Below, piece after piece: positions 1 to 11,847 of a stretch of DNA of 64,000 bases. A program made the position numbers and the translations under genes. The notes below the pieces were generated by a model. That model saw only the letters and a program-made list of their open reading frames with translations. It made no database searches and was not told where the DNA came from. Origin of the DNA: Acanthopleura granulata (Eukaryota > Mollusca > Polyplacophora > Chitonida > Chitonidae); the NCBI GenBank assembly GCA_016165875.1, contig JABBOT010000005.1, forward strand, positions 5,675,186 to 5,739,185. Direction: 5' to 3'. Positions within the stretch are counted from its first letter, which is position 1. Every line of letters begins with the position of its first letter.

Positions 1-106
1 TCCTCCAGGCTCTGTTGGATTTCCTCCACCAGAATGCTGGCTGTCGTAGTGTAAGTTAAATTACCTTGAGTACTGCACAAAACACCAATGATATAAATAA
101 ATAAAC
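1..106 (+). repeat. SINE-A, 3' part (cut by window edge)
   Basis: This stretch matches the 3' half of the SINE called SINE-A here: the 'tttcctccacc..aatgctggc' module, then 'cttgagtac', 'aaacaccaat' and an 'ataaataaataaa' tail. The tRNA-like head lies beyond the left edge. It is diverged from the intact copy at 59002-59257, so it is an old insertion. Confidence 0.75.
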
Positions 107-1650
107 CAAAACATTTATTTCTCTATGAGAGTACGGAAAACATTTTTGCCCTACATGCACCTGGTTACTGACGGTCAGATTTTCACTTCTTTTATCACTC
201 CCTCGGCCGTAGAACACAATGATGCCTTATATACTACATATTTTCTGACTGATATCAAGTCTGTGTAGGCTTTGTTAAAATTAATACCGCAGACGAAATG
301 GTTATCTAATGACACCAATCATTTGCTGTAGTACAATTTTCACTGAAAAGGCCTACAGCCAAATTATGAGTGTAATACGTACCTAAACTACCTAAACTGC
401 GCATGCGCAGATCAGTCCTGTGTTGGTGGTGAAATTAGCAATACAGTTTGACAACACGTGGTCACCGGCGCCAATGTTTTGGCGCTATAACATTGGACGT
501 TATGTACATGGACTAATGACTTCTCCAAGACAGTCAATCACTTAACCCTCTACATCTCTGGTTTTGACACCTGTAAAAGCAATCTAATTTATGACATAAA
601 AAAAAATCAGTTATTTAGTGCAATTCTTGTTGAAATGGTTCAGCAGCTGTAAACTGTAACATTTTTGTCACGTGTACACTCATATATACACCAAAGAATC
701 AGTGGGTATAGTGGTCCATACACTCAAAGTCAGTTCTGTAGGATGTACATGCACATGAAATGACAAGCCGTGGAATAAACATAATTATTGTGCAATCAAT
801 ACATATCTGCTTCTTCACTGCGGACAATAGATGAAGGTTTAACGCTAAACATCGGTTATTACCAGTTTACTCTTCTGCATGCAGCTTCATATTGTCTCTG
901 TGACCAGGACTATGCCCCTGGTAATTGATGTATGCCGAGTAAATGTTGGAAGACGAGTGATGTGTTCTGTCACAAGAAAAGACAGCTGTTTATCTCCAAA
1001 CAAGATTTCTGGGCATCACGCTCAGGCTTTAAGTTCTGTAACAGCATTTACCTTTCATACATTATTTACTGATCCTATACAGGTACCATTAGCCGTTCTC
1101 TACAAGACGCCAGTTGTAGTCATGCACAGTGTTTACGTACCTTCTTCAAACCCTGTTGGCGTCAATGACGTCTGTAAACAAGAGTATTTGTAATACTGTA
1201 ATACTATTTGTAAAAGCGCTAGCGACAGAAGTGTGATACAATGCCTAATCTCGTTAGACGTTCGAAGTTCACGTCTAGCGTCCATTGTTTGCTATACCAT
1301 GTAGATTTATAAGAAAGATATCAACAACCACTATGTATTAGTTCCTATTGTATAGGCATAGTGCATCAGAGTACCATCATTTTCATAGGACCTAGCAACC
1401 AATGTGCATTGTTAGGATAATTCTCTGCTTGATAGCAAAGCCGCTCTCTTGCAAGCCCCATTCAGTTAACCATCCGTTGCATGGTATGGCACTGTCTGGC
1501 AGTTCGTTAGCGTGAGACGACAAATATTGATGTTCAGATGCCTGGTGTGACTAAAAAGGGTCAGTAGCTTATATAAAATCCTTCGAAGGTTGATAAGGGC
1601 CATAATATACCTCCAGTAATACCAAGGTCGATGAAGCGAATGCTCAAAGT
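107..1650. other. Non-coding stretch, no gene recognised
   Basis: No recognisable protein, RNA gene or mobile element was seen. One ATG-initiated frame of 104 codons (879-1193, +) is present, but it resembles no family I know, lacks clear splice signals and has no paralogue in the window, so it is not called as a gene. Confidence 0.4.
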
Positions 1651-1654
1651 TGAG

Positions 1655-1765
1655 CCCCTACGCATCGCAACTTCCCCTCTTCGCACGACAATCTCCGATA
1701 ATCGCATCTTTGCATCGTATCTTCGCCTGTTGTGATTGCAACTTCGCCCCTTTGCTTCATCACCC
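1655..1765. repeat. Degenerate ~21-bp tandem repeat rich in 'cttcg' and 'gcatc'
   Basis: About five imperfect units of roughly 21 bp, most ending in 'cttcg' and carrying 'gcatc' or 'gcaac'. The short open frames on both strands here are by-products of the periodicity. Confidence 0.45.
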
Positions 1766-2229
1766 TTGTTACACATGTACTGATGAAGACGTACATAAAT
1801 TGTGGTTCTTATCAGCCATCATAACATTCGGATTTAAAAACGGATTACAAGATCCCTGTTGGATCACTGTGAGAGACGTATTTATAATAAGACTGCATGC
1901 ATTGCGGAAGTGACTATATTGTGTTGAAGTGACTGGGACTATTTGGCCCTTCTGTCCGAACTTTAACCTTCAGTGTTAATGGTAATTCTCAGTTAGATGA
2001 CTAACTGAAATGCTACATTATGAATCACACAGGCTTGCCTAAACTGAATATGTCTGCAAGCTGCATTTGAAAGCTCTACAAACACTAAATGGTACCAAAT
2101 GGTCGTTACTGTCGTTCATGTCCACCAGATTTATCATTCTTTGTTTAAAATGAAAAACACAAACAAAAAGGTTATTTAATGGAGCCTATCCCTTGCTCTT
2201 GTATAACTGTCTCGGAAAGAGCCCCAGGC

Positions 2230-3120
2230 AAACCAGCGGTATAAATTAAAGTAAAATTGACCATCACAGAATGGGGAGTTCACATAGCTGGATGTCTGTC
2301 CTGAGAGCAAGACTGACTATCACGGAATTTTCGTATGTCTGAGAGTGTGGCCATGGCGAAAGTAAAAGCCACCTGCTGAAACCAAATTCACTATTTCCCT
2401 ATTCTGCCAATAAATTTACCAGTAACTGTGAATCACCGTACTCACAGTAAAGCTGACTGTGTGCGCATTAGACATTCGTTTACCAATCGCGATCCATTAT
2501 AGGCGTCCCAGGTGATTTGCCCCAAGGCCCAATACCCAAAGGTAACCTCCCTCCGAAAAGTAACTGCATCACCAGATTGTAAATTTGGATCTATCACCGT
2601 ACTGACTGAAACTTTTGACTGAAAATGGCTATCACTGTACCGGAGGTTAAACTGACCGTGTCTCCGCTCTGGGATCTAGACAAGTTCACTGTGTGACCGT
2701 CCTGAGTAAAATTTACTTTATCAAAGTCCCGGCAGTACAATCTACTGCATCTTTGTCCTGATACAAGTAGTAACTTTGGCTGTTTCACCGTGAGGACGCT
2801 GTATATAAGCTTGGTATTTGACATTATTACAATACTGAAGAAACTGACTGTATTCCAGTTTTGATAAAATCAAAATTAACAGCAATTTTGATTTTATAAG
2901 CGTGCTGACAGAAACCTTTACCTCCTGACCCTATGCTGATTGTTCTTCATCCTTGCAGTAACTTTGTATACCATCTGAATAGTAAATCTCAATGTATCAC
3001 CGCAAACCAGTGAAACTGACTGTATAGCATTATACTTACCATCAATTAGGCTGTGTCTCCGCCCCAACATTAAAATCGACAATCACCATACAGTGACTGC
3101 CCATGATAACATACCTATTG
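2230..3120. repeat. Degenerate ~30-bp repeat tract
   Basis: The motif 'actgac(c/t)(g/a)t' followed by 'atcac(c/g)gt' or 'gtctccg' recurs many times at about 25-35-bp spacing (for example 2258, 2310, 2585, 2625, 2655 and 3012). It reads as an old, heavily mutated minisatellite. A 76-codon frame on the minus strand (2594-2824) lies wholly within it and is treated as spurious. Confidence 0.4.
2865..2896. repeat. Perfect 13-bp inverted repeat with a 6-nt loop
   Basis: The arm TAAAATCAAAATT at 2865-2877 is the exact reverse complement of 2884-2896, with the loop aacagc. The stem is AT-rich, so stability would be modest. It could be a chance or slippage-derived hairpin. Confidence 0.7.
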
Positions 3121-3296
3121 TAGCGTCATTCAGAAAACATACTATTGTGTTAAAATAAAGACTGTTTTTGGAGTGTACCCTTCAAACACTCAGACGCCAG
3201 AGATCTGGTTTCATTACTGGACAAGGAATTTGCAAGATTTCTTCATTTATTTTGAGAGGTTGTTGGCAACAAGAGGCCTTAGATCATTTTCATTAA

Positions 3297-3413
3297 GCAC
3301 ACCTGAGGTAAGTGAACCTTAACCACCATGGCAACATATGCTATACAGATATAAATCTCACTTAGGTAAGTGCTACTTAGCACTAAGTTAGCTTCGTGAA
3401 ACTGGCCCCAGCA
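3297..3413 (-). mobile_element. Putative MITE end fragment
   Basis: The right end reads 'gcttcgtgaaactggcccc' (3395-3412), preceded by 'ttaggtaagtgctacttagcactaag', a self-complementary 'cttag' motif. A 'GGGCC..GTTTCACGAAGC' terminus next to alternating CTTAAG/CTAAG blocks is, from memory, the style of short foldback elements common in marine invertebrates. Only one end is visible, so the boundaries are approximate. Confidence 0.35.
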
Positions 3414-3599
3414 TTTTTTGTCAACCAAATGAATAAATAATGCTTAATATGCTGGAAGGTAATTCCATGTATACAGAGTGAGGGGTGTTAAAGTTTCACG
3501 TCAAATGTAGCTTTCTGCGTGTCTTTAGGCTTATCGTAACATATTACGCTTACTGATATTTTGATGCAATCACGTAACACTTTAAACGCGAACCTGTCT

Positions 3600-4440
3600 G
3601 TTATGTTAAACAAAATGCACACGAGGGTTGATTATATTTTCGTTCATGCTGTCTGCTGCATAAAATCTTCTGTTCATAATTACAGCCGATTATAATGTGT
3701 TCGTTCATTTTATCTGTTACCTGTTAACACTAGTTCGGCCTGCTTGTCGTTATAAAAACGTCTATCCATCATGACAGTTGATCATCATCTGTCCGTTCAT
3801 TTTATCAGTCAACTCTGAGCACTAACGCGGCCTTGCTGTCGTCATGAAATTTTTTGGCCATTATGACCGTTGATTATAAAGTGTCCGTTCATTTTATCTG
3901 CTACCTGTGAACATTGACGCGGCCTTGCTGTCGATATAAACTTTTACGTCCAGTGTGACAGTTGATTATAATGTGTCCATCCATACTTGCGCTACCTATG
4001 AACAGTGAAGCGACTTTGCTGTACATTGCTAAGGAATGAAACAAGTTCTGAAACGTTAGAAGATAAACCCCTTGAATTCATATTGAAGGATATTAAATCT
4101 TGGCCTAAAATGTAGGTCTCTGTCTATCTCAGACTCTATCGTAACATGCATTTCATACTTTTACATTAATTACTTTTATTTCATTTACATAGCGTAACTG
4201 ATGATAGCATATTGCACGTAATTGCGTGGGACATTTTCAACACAGAGCTATCTGTTATAGTAGCTAACTAGTGTATTATAATGTGTGCTCTCGTGTTATC
4301 TGCCGCCCGTGAAATGTCCATTAGGACAGTGTATTATAATTTCCTCTCATGTTACCTGCCATCTGTGAATACTGAGGTACCTTGTCCATTACGACAATCT
4401 GTTATAGTGTGTTCAACCCATGCTATCTGTAGACTGAAGC
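3600..4440. repeat. Degenerate ~91-bp tandem repeat
   Basis: The block 'tccgttcattttatc' recurs at about 3701, 3792, 3883 and, weakly, 3975, giving a 91-92-bp period. Each block is followed by an 'acctgtgaac..gcggccttgctgtcg' module and 'gttgattata'. A shorter related pattern (tattataatgtgt / ttacctgcc / ctgtgaa) continues to about 4440. The units are diverged, so the array is old. Confidence 0.6.
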
Positions 4441-4449
4441 ATTCTGTTC

Positions 4450-5880
4450 ACATCACTCTTTAAAGGAAGGACCTCTCGCTGACCTCTCATTGCCTGTATT
4501 ATGACAGGTCTGATGGTGTTGTGATTGCCTTAAGACACCCACTAAATCCGCTAAATCTTATAGTAGAGGAGGTAAGCTACTATGAGAGTAGTAATGAAGG
4601 TGTCTTTTGATGTGGCTTCATTCTGGCTTTGGTCGTGTACTGGGCGACAATTAATGCCTATCAGTTGGGCCATGGGTGGGTCAGCATGGGAATCAGGTTT
4701 AAACATGTGCTTTGGGTAGACTGCCTTGTGGTAGAATGCAAACAGCCATATCAGGAGGATGCACACGCTGAGGTAAGGGGGAATCCCCGGACTCTGTAAC
4801 CGCATAAAATGCCAATGAAATAATACCTACATGAATTGTCATGCGCGTCTAGTGAGATGATATATTAAGTCTCATATATATGATCTGATATGCTTACATG
4901 GTTGTCGGACAGAAATGAAATCCTATCATCGGTTGGCTGATATAACATGCGTACAACTATACCATAGCTGATGTTTTTGGCAGACATCGCTGACCAGAAC
5001 ATTGTCAGTGACCATCATGACACATCACTTATAACTTGGGGTTTATCAGTATCAGTGTTAGGGAAGAAAAATGGGTTGAATGGAGTGACACTGTTACATA
5101 CACTGTACCTACGCCCAACGCGGTCAATGGGTGATTAAACTTCTAGTGTCTAAAACATCTATAAAGGCCTATTCTGTAATGCTATAATCTCCAAGTGTTT
5201 ATTATCTGATGCACGAAAGTGTCTATAAGTTAAACATCGAAATTTACAGTGTGTGAGTAGAAGTCAGTAGGTAGAAGCTGGAGTTACGTATACATGTATA
5301 TGTGTTACACTTCCGTCATTGTGGGGAATTATTCGCATGCGGTACTCATACAGGCAGTTCTATAAGAAACTGTTCCTTCGAACACGATTCCTGCTTCAGT
5401 TATAAATGAACGCTCAACAAATGGGGAATTGTTTCACGAAAGTGGTTGTCATTATATTGTGATGACATACGATGGTGGTTTAAACTGTATAATTTGTGGT
5501 TTTTAAAACACCAATTATGGGTAATTTATCTACATGTATGAAGTGTTTAGAAAAAAACATATCACGATATGTGAAGTTATCCCACCATAACAAGTTTATT
5601 GTTGTACAGGGTTCCTCTTCTAAGCTTATATTGTTTCGTACTAAGCCAGATAGTTGCACATGTATACTGGTTGGAGAAGACTTGTCGGTGCAGAAATTCG
5701 TAGATTAAGATCAAGATTATATTTTCTGTCTTTTCTTTTGGCTCAAAGCTGAAGATTCCAAGGCAACTTTTTTTCTTGTCTCAAAAAATAATATTAGAAG
5801 AAAACAACTGATTTGATCATGCCTGTTTTTCGGTACAGTTATAAATTGGTCTTTTTAAGAACTCAGTAATGGGGCAAATG
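4450..5880. other. Non-coding stretch, nothing recognised
   Basis: Only short unsupported frames are present. No repeat family, RNA gene or regulatory site could be recognised. Confidence 0.4.
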
Positions 5881-5887
5881 ATTAGTT

Positions 5888-6830
5888 CAGGAGTCTGTAT
5901 ATATCTTGTATGAGTGAAGGGTCGTACTGAACCGGCGCCAACTCTCTATGTACCCTGTATGAGTGAAGAGGTGTACTGATACGGCGCCGACGCTCTCCAT
6001 ACCGTGTATGTGTGAAGGGCTGTACTGAACCGGCACCAATGGTCTACATGCCTTGTATAAGTGAAGGGGTGTACTGAATCGGCGCCGACGATCTGCATAA
6101 CGTATATGAGTGAAGGGCTGTAGTGAACCGGCGCCAATGGTCTGTATGTCCTGTATGAGTGAAGGGCTGTACTGAACCGGCACCAATGGTCTACATGCCT
6201 TGTATAAGTGAAGGGGTGTACTGAATCGGCGCCGACGATCTGCATAACGTATATGAGTGAAGGGCTGTAGTGAACCGGCGCCAATGTTCTGTATGTCCTG
6301 TATGAGTGAAGGGCTGTACTGAACCGGCACCAATGGTCTACATGCCTTGTATAAGTGAAGGGGTGTACTGAATCGGCGCCGACGATCTGCATAACGTATA
6401 TGAGTGAAGGGCTGTAGTGAACCGGCGCCAATGGTCTGTATGTCCTGTATGAGTGAAGGGCTGTACTGAACCGGCACCAATGGTCTACATGTCTTGTATA
6501 AGTGAAGGGGTGTACTGAATCGGCGCCGACGATCTGCATAACGTATATGAGTGAAGGGCTGTAGTGAACCGGCGCCAATGGTCTGTATGTCCTGTATGAG
6601 TGAAGGGCTGTACTGAACCGGCACCAAGGCTCTATATACCCTGTGTGAGTGAAGGGTTGTATTGAACCGACGCCTACTCTCTATATACCCAGTATGAGTG
6701 AAGAGGTGTGCTGAACCGGCGCCTACGTTCTACATATCTTGTATGTGTGAAGGGCTGTAATGAACCAGCACCAACGCTCTATATGCCCTGTATGAGTGAA
6801 GCGCTGTACTGAACCAGGTATTCCTCTCTA
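5888..6830. repeat. Minisatellite: 49-bp monomers in a 147-bp higher-order unit
   Basis: About 19 monomers of 49 bp carry 'tgagtgaagggctgtactg', most followed by 'aaccggcgcc'. In the centre, three monomer types alternate and the same variant (gaaccggcacc) returns at 6027, 6174, 6321, 6468 and 6615, exactly 147 bp apart each time. The higher-order units are nearly identical while the edges are diverged, as expected for unequal exchange acting on the core. Because 147 is divisible by 3, long open frames of 246 and 210 codons appear on the minus strand. The 246-codon frame begins with TTG and both are repeat artefacts. Confidence 0.93.
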
Positions 6831-6839
6831 TACGGATGT

Positions 6840-8600
6840 TATCCCACCAATTGTACAGTACTTTGAGCTGATCACAGGTCACAGAGAAGGTCATAGCCTG
6901 ATACTGGACGATCGGAGTGGCCAGGGACGGAGACGGGGACTACACACCATGCAGTGAAGGTCAGGTGTATATCAAGGCTCATTATTCCGTCGCCTGGAGC
7001 ACTTCTCCCTCGTCACATACCGTGAACACGACAATTACTTACTCTTTACGCTTTTGCGTGATGCTATAAAACACCCCATGTATGCCCGGGATTTAAATAA
7101 CATATCACAGAATTCTTTTGCTGGATACCATAAAATAAACAACTAGTGTGTCTAAGTGACAAGATGTATTGGTACATGTATTTATGACTTTCTATTGATT
7201 TGGTATAGGAATTTTTCCTGTGTTAAATTTCACGACGATACACAGGTAAATACAGATGGCTCTGACGTATTTGCCGAATTCAAATCCAATTACGCCTTTT
7301 CAAATGTCTCTTTGGATTTGGTTAGATGTTTGGCAATTACGTAATTAGCAAAATTCAAGAATCCTTTGGTCAGCATAGTAAGTATGTTATATGTATGAAT
7401 CAGAACAGTTAAAGAGCTGCCTCCGTGTAGTTCAAAGCTTCTGTGTGTTATTAAGATCAAGATGAAATGATAAAGACTAAAACTGAATCTGAATTGCTTT
7501 CATAAATTGTTAAAAAAAAATAGTGGAATAAATGCGATATTGCACGGGGGAGTATACAGAAACCAAATTTGTCTGTCCTTTCCACTGAGCCAAGTGTGAC
7601 GTCACGCACAAACTCAATACATCACCAATCGCCGACGTATATCTTAAAATGACGCTACACTTTCAAACGCTGTTGACGTCATCCCATCATTAATGCCTTA
7701 AGGGTGAAGTATAGAGTTTCGTAGCTTTTCATTAAACTGTATTCTCGCGGTGTCTAGGTGGACTAGTTTTTTGCCCAGTAATTCATATCTGTGTTCGTGA
7801 TGCACTGCAGTAGTGGTAGGCGTCAATCTAACCTATGTTGATATAGCAGAAATATGGCTGAGTGACTCTACTGTTCGACTGAGCATGCTTGACAGAGTGC
7901 ATAAACAGTTGCTCGTTGTTGTTGTTGCAGAGGCTGGCCTGTCTTTGTGGGAGATTTGGAAAACAGAAAACTGATGCGTCGTCCTAATCCGTATTATGAT
8001 GCTTTTTTGCGCTGATAACTGAGCAGTTGAAAACTGGACGGAAAAGAATGTGGTGCGAGATTCGTAACTGGGTGAATATTGGGCCAAAAGTCACTGTTTT
8101 ATATGTATATTTTGAATATTTTAGTGTAAAAAAGTGCATTTTTTGAAGACTAGCACAAGATGGGAGGTGTGGTGTAGCTTGTTTCATGGGAATATTTTAT
8201 GCAACTCAAAGGTATATTTTGAGGGTAACTAGTCAAAAGAATGACATTCTTACGGCACATTCTGTCATTTTGAGGATATATTCAGTCAGCGCATTTTTCT
8301 CGACACTGCCAGGTAAAACTTTAGACTGCACCCTTAAGTCCATCCCCACTTCAGGCGACAACCACATCCGTAATTACAACTCAAACTACATAGCGTTGTG
8401 TACCCTCCCCACTTGCCAGCCACATGATAACAGTCGCCGAAAAAACAGAACCAGTTCTACGTTCGTATCTTTGCTCGGCAACATGGATATTTCATAAAAA
8501 AAGCTTGTCAGCACAGCTTAAAACACATTGACGCTTGCTAAGTTTGATCTTTAAACCAGCCAAGGTTGATGAAGTGTATTCCATGCGATAAATCGCGGGA
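6840..8600. other. Non-coding stretch, nothing recognised
   Basis: Several 60-100-codon frames occur on both strands, including 8186-8497 (+), but none has a recognisable family or consistent splice context. No repeat family was identified. Confidence 0.35.
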
Positions 8601-8614
8601 TATCAGATTAGGTG

Positions 8615-8944
8615 CTAAACTGTCAGAGGTGCACTAAGCTGCCCTGTCGAAACGACATTGCCACCATTCTCTGCACAATATGCAGGCCGTGCTGTTTCTA
8701 TGAATTCGGTCCGGACTAAATACTTGTCTCCTAGAGAGTCAATTAAAGTTACATTTGCAGGCTTTTGAACTTGTTTAATTTCGGTCTCTGGCGGTTTTAA
8801 CACATATGAACAATACATTATTGAAGCAGAGTCGAATATGGGCACCCACGTACAAAGTCCGACAGCTAATGGTTGAGGGAGAATAGTGGAATCCCACGAG
8901 AGGACAGCGCGCGGTCTGTGTCAATTCCAGCACTCACCAATGCC
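8615..8944 (-). CDS. Possible coding exon of unknown function (uncertain)
   Basis: The minus strand stays open for about 109 codons up to a TAG at 8615-8617. The translation has a protein-like composition; segments include PQPLAVGLCTWVPIFDSAS, KPPETEIKQVQKPANVTLID and LVRTEFIETARPAYCAENGG. There is no ATG at its upstream end. A pyrimidine-rich stretch followed by TAG on the minus strand (near 8870) could be a splice acceptor, which would make this a terminal exon. I do not recognise the family and found no partner exon nearby, so it may be a chance frame or a relic. Confidence 0.2.
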
Positions 8945-9509
8945 TATACCTACCATCAATATCAACAGTCGACGCGAGAGCTGTCCCCAGACTTAGTGAC
9001 CGGATGTTAACCGTCCAGCTGATTCAGTTAGCAAGTTCAAGAGCATTAATCAACAAACTCATCGGGCCTTGTGGTGATGTCGAATTTAACGTAGTAAAAT
9101 CATTTATCACCATAAGTGTTAGAAATGGATCATGTATGAAGTACTAAACTCTTGTACACCAACCGAGTGCGTTCAATGAATATGTGTGCTGCACCTCCCA
9201 GGTGGTGTCTGCATAATGGTAAAATGTCATCCCATGTTTATTTATTTCATTACTGTTTTAAGACACACCGAAAACCTTTCAACTTATATACGATTGCTAT
9301 CAGTTTTATCCGTGGGGGGAAACGAAGTGCTCCGATTAAACTACCAAGTGCCATGGGTAAACTAATAACCTCCATCAAGGCACTGGTGACTTTTCCACGC
9401 GATACGTTTTGATACGTTCGCCATAATTATAGTATCATGTTATCTTCAATGAACATCGGATTTCAAAACAGGGTATACAAATGACGTCGACTGTTAATCC
9501 TTAGCAATG

Positions 9510-9656
9510 CTCCACTAAAGGAGAGATCTACAAATTTCCACCTCCCAATCGAACGCGAGCAGGTAAGTCAGAAACCCGTTCCACTGAAGGGGAGAGTGGA
9601 GAAATCTACAAATTCCCACCTCCCGATCGTTCGCGAGCAGGTATGTCAGCAACCCG
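9510..9656. repeat. Tandem duplication of a 69-78-bp unit at a SINE edge
   Basis: 9510-9578 and 9579-9656 are two copies sharing 'tccact(a/g)aagg', 'atctacaaatt(t/c)ccacctccc' and 'cgcgagcaggta(a/t)gtcag'. The second runs straight into the body of a SINE-A copy, and the end of each unit resembles the 'gtctgccagcaacc' part of that SINE. The duplication therefore probably arose after the SINE inserted. Confidence 0.75.
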
Positions 9657-9790
9657 CGGATGGGTTTCTCCGGGGCTCTGCCCGATTCCCCCCGCCGCCT
9701 CCATTGAACCATAACGCTGACTGCCGTCGTATAAGTGAACGTTCTTAACTTCGGGACAGCGTCAAAAAGGAATTAAATAAATAAAGAAAT
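9640..9790 (+). repeat. SINE-A, 5'-truncated copy
   Basis: It contains 'gcaacccgcggatggg', 'gggctctgcccg', 'gctgactgccgtcgtataagtgaa' in diverged form, and ends in 'aattaaataaataaa'. The tRNA-like head is missing. Confidence 0.8.
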
Positions 9791-10728
9791 GCAAATTCTC
9801 AGTACAAGGCCGAGATTCAATCCACGTCTCGAGTGTCCTGTCGACTGAAAGAAGCGTCTTAACAACCAGGCTCACAACCTGTTGATCCCGGATATATCCA
9901 TAATTGTGCTGTGTATGTAAAACCGGAAAAGTGACGTATGAAACACCACTGTGTACTGAATGATTTGCGTAACATTTATCAATAAAATATCGCGAGGTCC
10001 CGTTGTGAACATATCATTCTGAGAGCTCAGAGAAGAGAACGACGCCAATTTAACTTGAAATGCTGTGACTTTTTACTTCTGCTATATACAGATGAAAGAC
10101 GCCAACACAGCATTTTCATTTAAAATGTTGCGTTGTCGCCCACTCATTCTGGGAAGCTCAATATGACAGCACTTCGATATTCAAATGTAAAATGTCGTTT
10201 TTTTTTTTTTACTTTCTGTGAGAGAACTCCAAAAAGTCGACAAGGCGATAGTATAGTATTCGGGACCTGGCGACATGTTTATTACCTCTGTTTAACCTGC
10301 ACCAGAACCATGAAAGAATTCACGTGTATTATATCCACATCGTGGATATATACTGACAGCGTTAGAATAACTCACATACTGCATTATTCGTGTACACTCT
10401 TACAACTGATGACATTGGACACTGATATCCTAGTTGTTAGCAGTTCTGTGGACCAAAGGAAAGTACCATAGCCCTAACTAGCACAGTGTTGGAATAGCGC
10501 AGTGAATTACTCGCTAGCAAACACTCTACAGTCGTCTGACAGTACAGTTGTAGCAGGCTACGAGAAGACACGGATACAAGTCACCCGTGGGAGGCTGAGT
10601 CAACTGCACCGGCGTACCATTGATCAACTGCTCGCCAGTCCTCCTTCACAGGTTGTACATATGTGGACAAGCACCGTGGGCCAGCACGGGGTAGGAGGTG
10701 GTCGCTGTATCAGTCCAGCTCGGCAGAA
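9791..10728. other. Upstream region of receptor 1
   Basis: No gene was recognised. In the receptor frame a TGA at 10621-10623 stops the upstream reading, and the first in-frame ATG after it is at 10729. The region should hold the promoter and 5' UTR, possibly with a 5' UTR intron, but no convincing TATA box or start site could be singled out. Confidence 0.4.
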
Positions 10729-11847
10729 ATGGCATCAGGCGGGAGAGGTAACACGTCATGGGATGGCTACATGGACCTGTGCAACCTCACGTCGCAAGCC
10801 GACACGAAAGTCTCAAATACAAGTGACAACGAGATATTAAATCCCCAGGTAAATTTATCTGCAAGTAACTTCACGCAAAGTTGTCAACCCGCCATCTCAC
10901 CTGTGTACTGGGAGAATGAGCTCTGCACGACCCTTTGGCAGACCGTGCCCCCAATTTTGCTGTTGATAGGGCTGGCAGGCAACATCTTCGTCATGGCCGT
11001 TCTTCGTGTCATGAAATTCACCCAAAGCGTTCCCTTGTTTTTCTTTTTCGTCATGGCGTTGTCGGATTGCACTGTTCTCGTCGTGGTATTACTTCGCTAC
11101 TGGATCAAGGAGATGTTCAGCATTGACCTCAGAATGCTGTCCGATCCCGGCTGCAAGATTATGTTTTTTCTCACTTACTTCTCTATGGATGTTTCTTCGT
11201 GGACGCTGGCAGCTGTGACGGTAGAGAGGTGTCTGGTGATCAGGTTTTCTTTGCGAGCCACTACCTTGGTCACCATCAAAAGGGCCAAGATTGCCATTGT
11301 CATCATCATCATAATACTGACACTGGTCAACGGATACCTCTTATTCACTCAAAGAATCGGCCCAGATGGTTCGTGCGGATCTTTTGAAGGAGACGCGATT
11401 TATTTCTTTGACGAGCACGTTTTCGTGTGGATCGACTTGTTCGTTCTGGCCGTGTTGCCATTCACTGTGATGTTCGGCTGTAATATTGTTATAGTACGTG
11501 AAGTTCGGGGTAACGTGTCCCGCCACAAGGGTCTGGGACCAGCAGAAACAGACGCTAACAAAAACAAGGGGCCCTCAAGTGTCAGCAGTATAACGCTCAT
11601 GCTTCTTGCTGTGAACTTCTACTTTCTCATCACCACTATACCGGTGTCTGTCTATTTCATCGTGGACACGTTTATGAGTGACATCGTGAAAGAGGATGAA
11701 GCCGTCGAAGCTAGAATGGAACTTGTTTGGACCGTGTGCTACTTGCTCCAGTTCACGAACTACAGCCTCAACTTTTACATTTACGTGGCTCGAGGCCGAC
11801 GCTTTCGGGCAGCGCTCTGGAAGCTGTTCAAACGAAACGAAGAGTAA
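10729..11847 (+). CDS. Class A (rhodopsin-like) GPCR, peptide-receptor type, receptor 1
   Basis: Predicted cell-surface G-protein-coupled receptor of 372 residues as read. The start is the first ATG after an in-frame stop, with G at -3 and G at +4. The extracellular N-terminus has five N-glycosylation sequons (N8, N19, N30, N42, N47). Seven hydrophobic segments follow: GN in TM1 (N85), LSD in TM2 (D113), cysteine before TM3 (C142), ERC at the end of TM3 (residues 166-168, for DRY), and the partner cysteine in loop 2 (C216, in DGSCGSF). TM6 has TTIP where CWxP is usual. TM7 has NFYIY where NPxxY is usual, then a basic helix 8 (ARGRRFR, WKLF). The NFxIY form recalls FMRFamide-receptor-like invertebrate receptors, but the ligand cannot be told. 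The TAA overlaps a strong donor (GA|GTAAGTA, GT at 11844), so the coding sequence probably continues in a downstream exon not identified here. Its paralogue is at 47255-48352. Confidence 0.93.
   Translation: MASGGRGNTSWDGYMDLCNLTSQADTKVSNTSDNEILNPQVNLSASNFTQSCQPAISPVYWENELCTTLWQTVPPILLLIGLAGNIFVMAVLRVMKFTQSVPLFFFFVMALSDCTVLVVVLLRYWIKEMFSIDLRMLSDPGCKIMFFLTYFSMDVSSWTLAAVTVERCLVIRFSLRATTLVTIKRAKIAIVIIIIILTLVNGYLLFTQRIGPDGSCGSFEGDAIYFFDEHVFVWIDLFVLAVLPFTVMFGCNIVIVREVRGNVSRHKGLGPAETDANKNKGPSSVSSITLMLLAVNFYFLITTIPVSVYFIVDTFMSDIVKEDEAVEARMELVWTVCYLLQFTNYSLNFYIYVARGRRFRAALWKLFKRNEE

Noticed and set aside
5887..6627. 246- and 210-codon minus-strand repeat proteins
   Set aside because: They lie inside the 49/147-bp minisatellite; the frame stays open only because 147 is a multiple of 3, and the longer one starts with TTG.
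10663..10728. Upstream extension of receptor 1 by 22 codons
   Set aside because: That start would be GTG; the first in-frame ATG after the upstream stop (10621) is 10729, with a good context.
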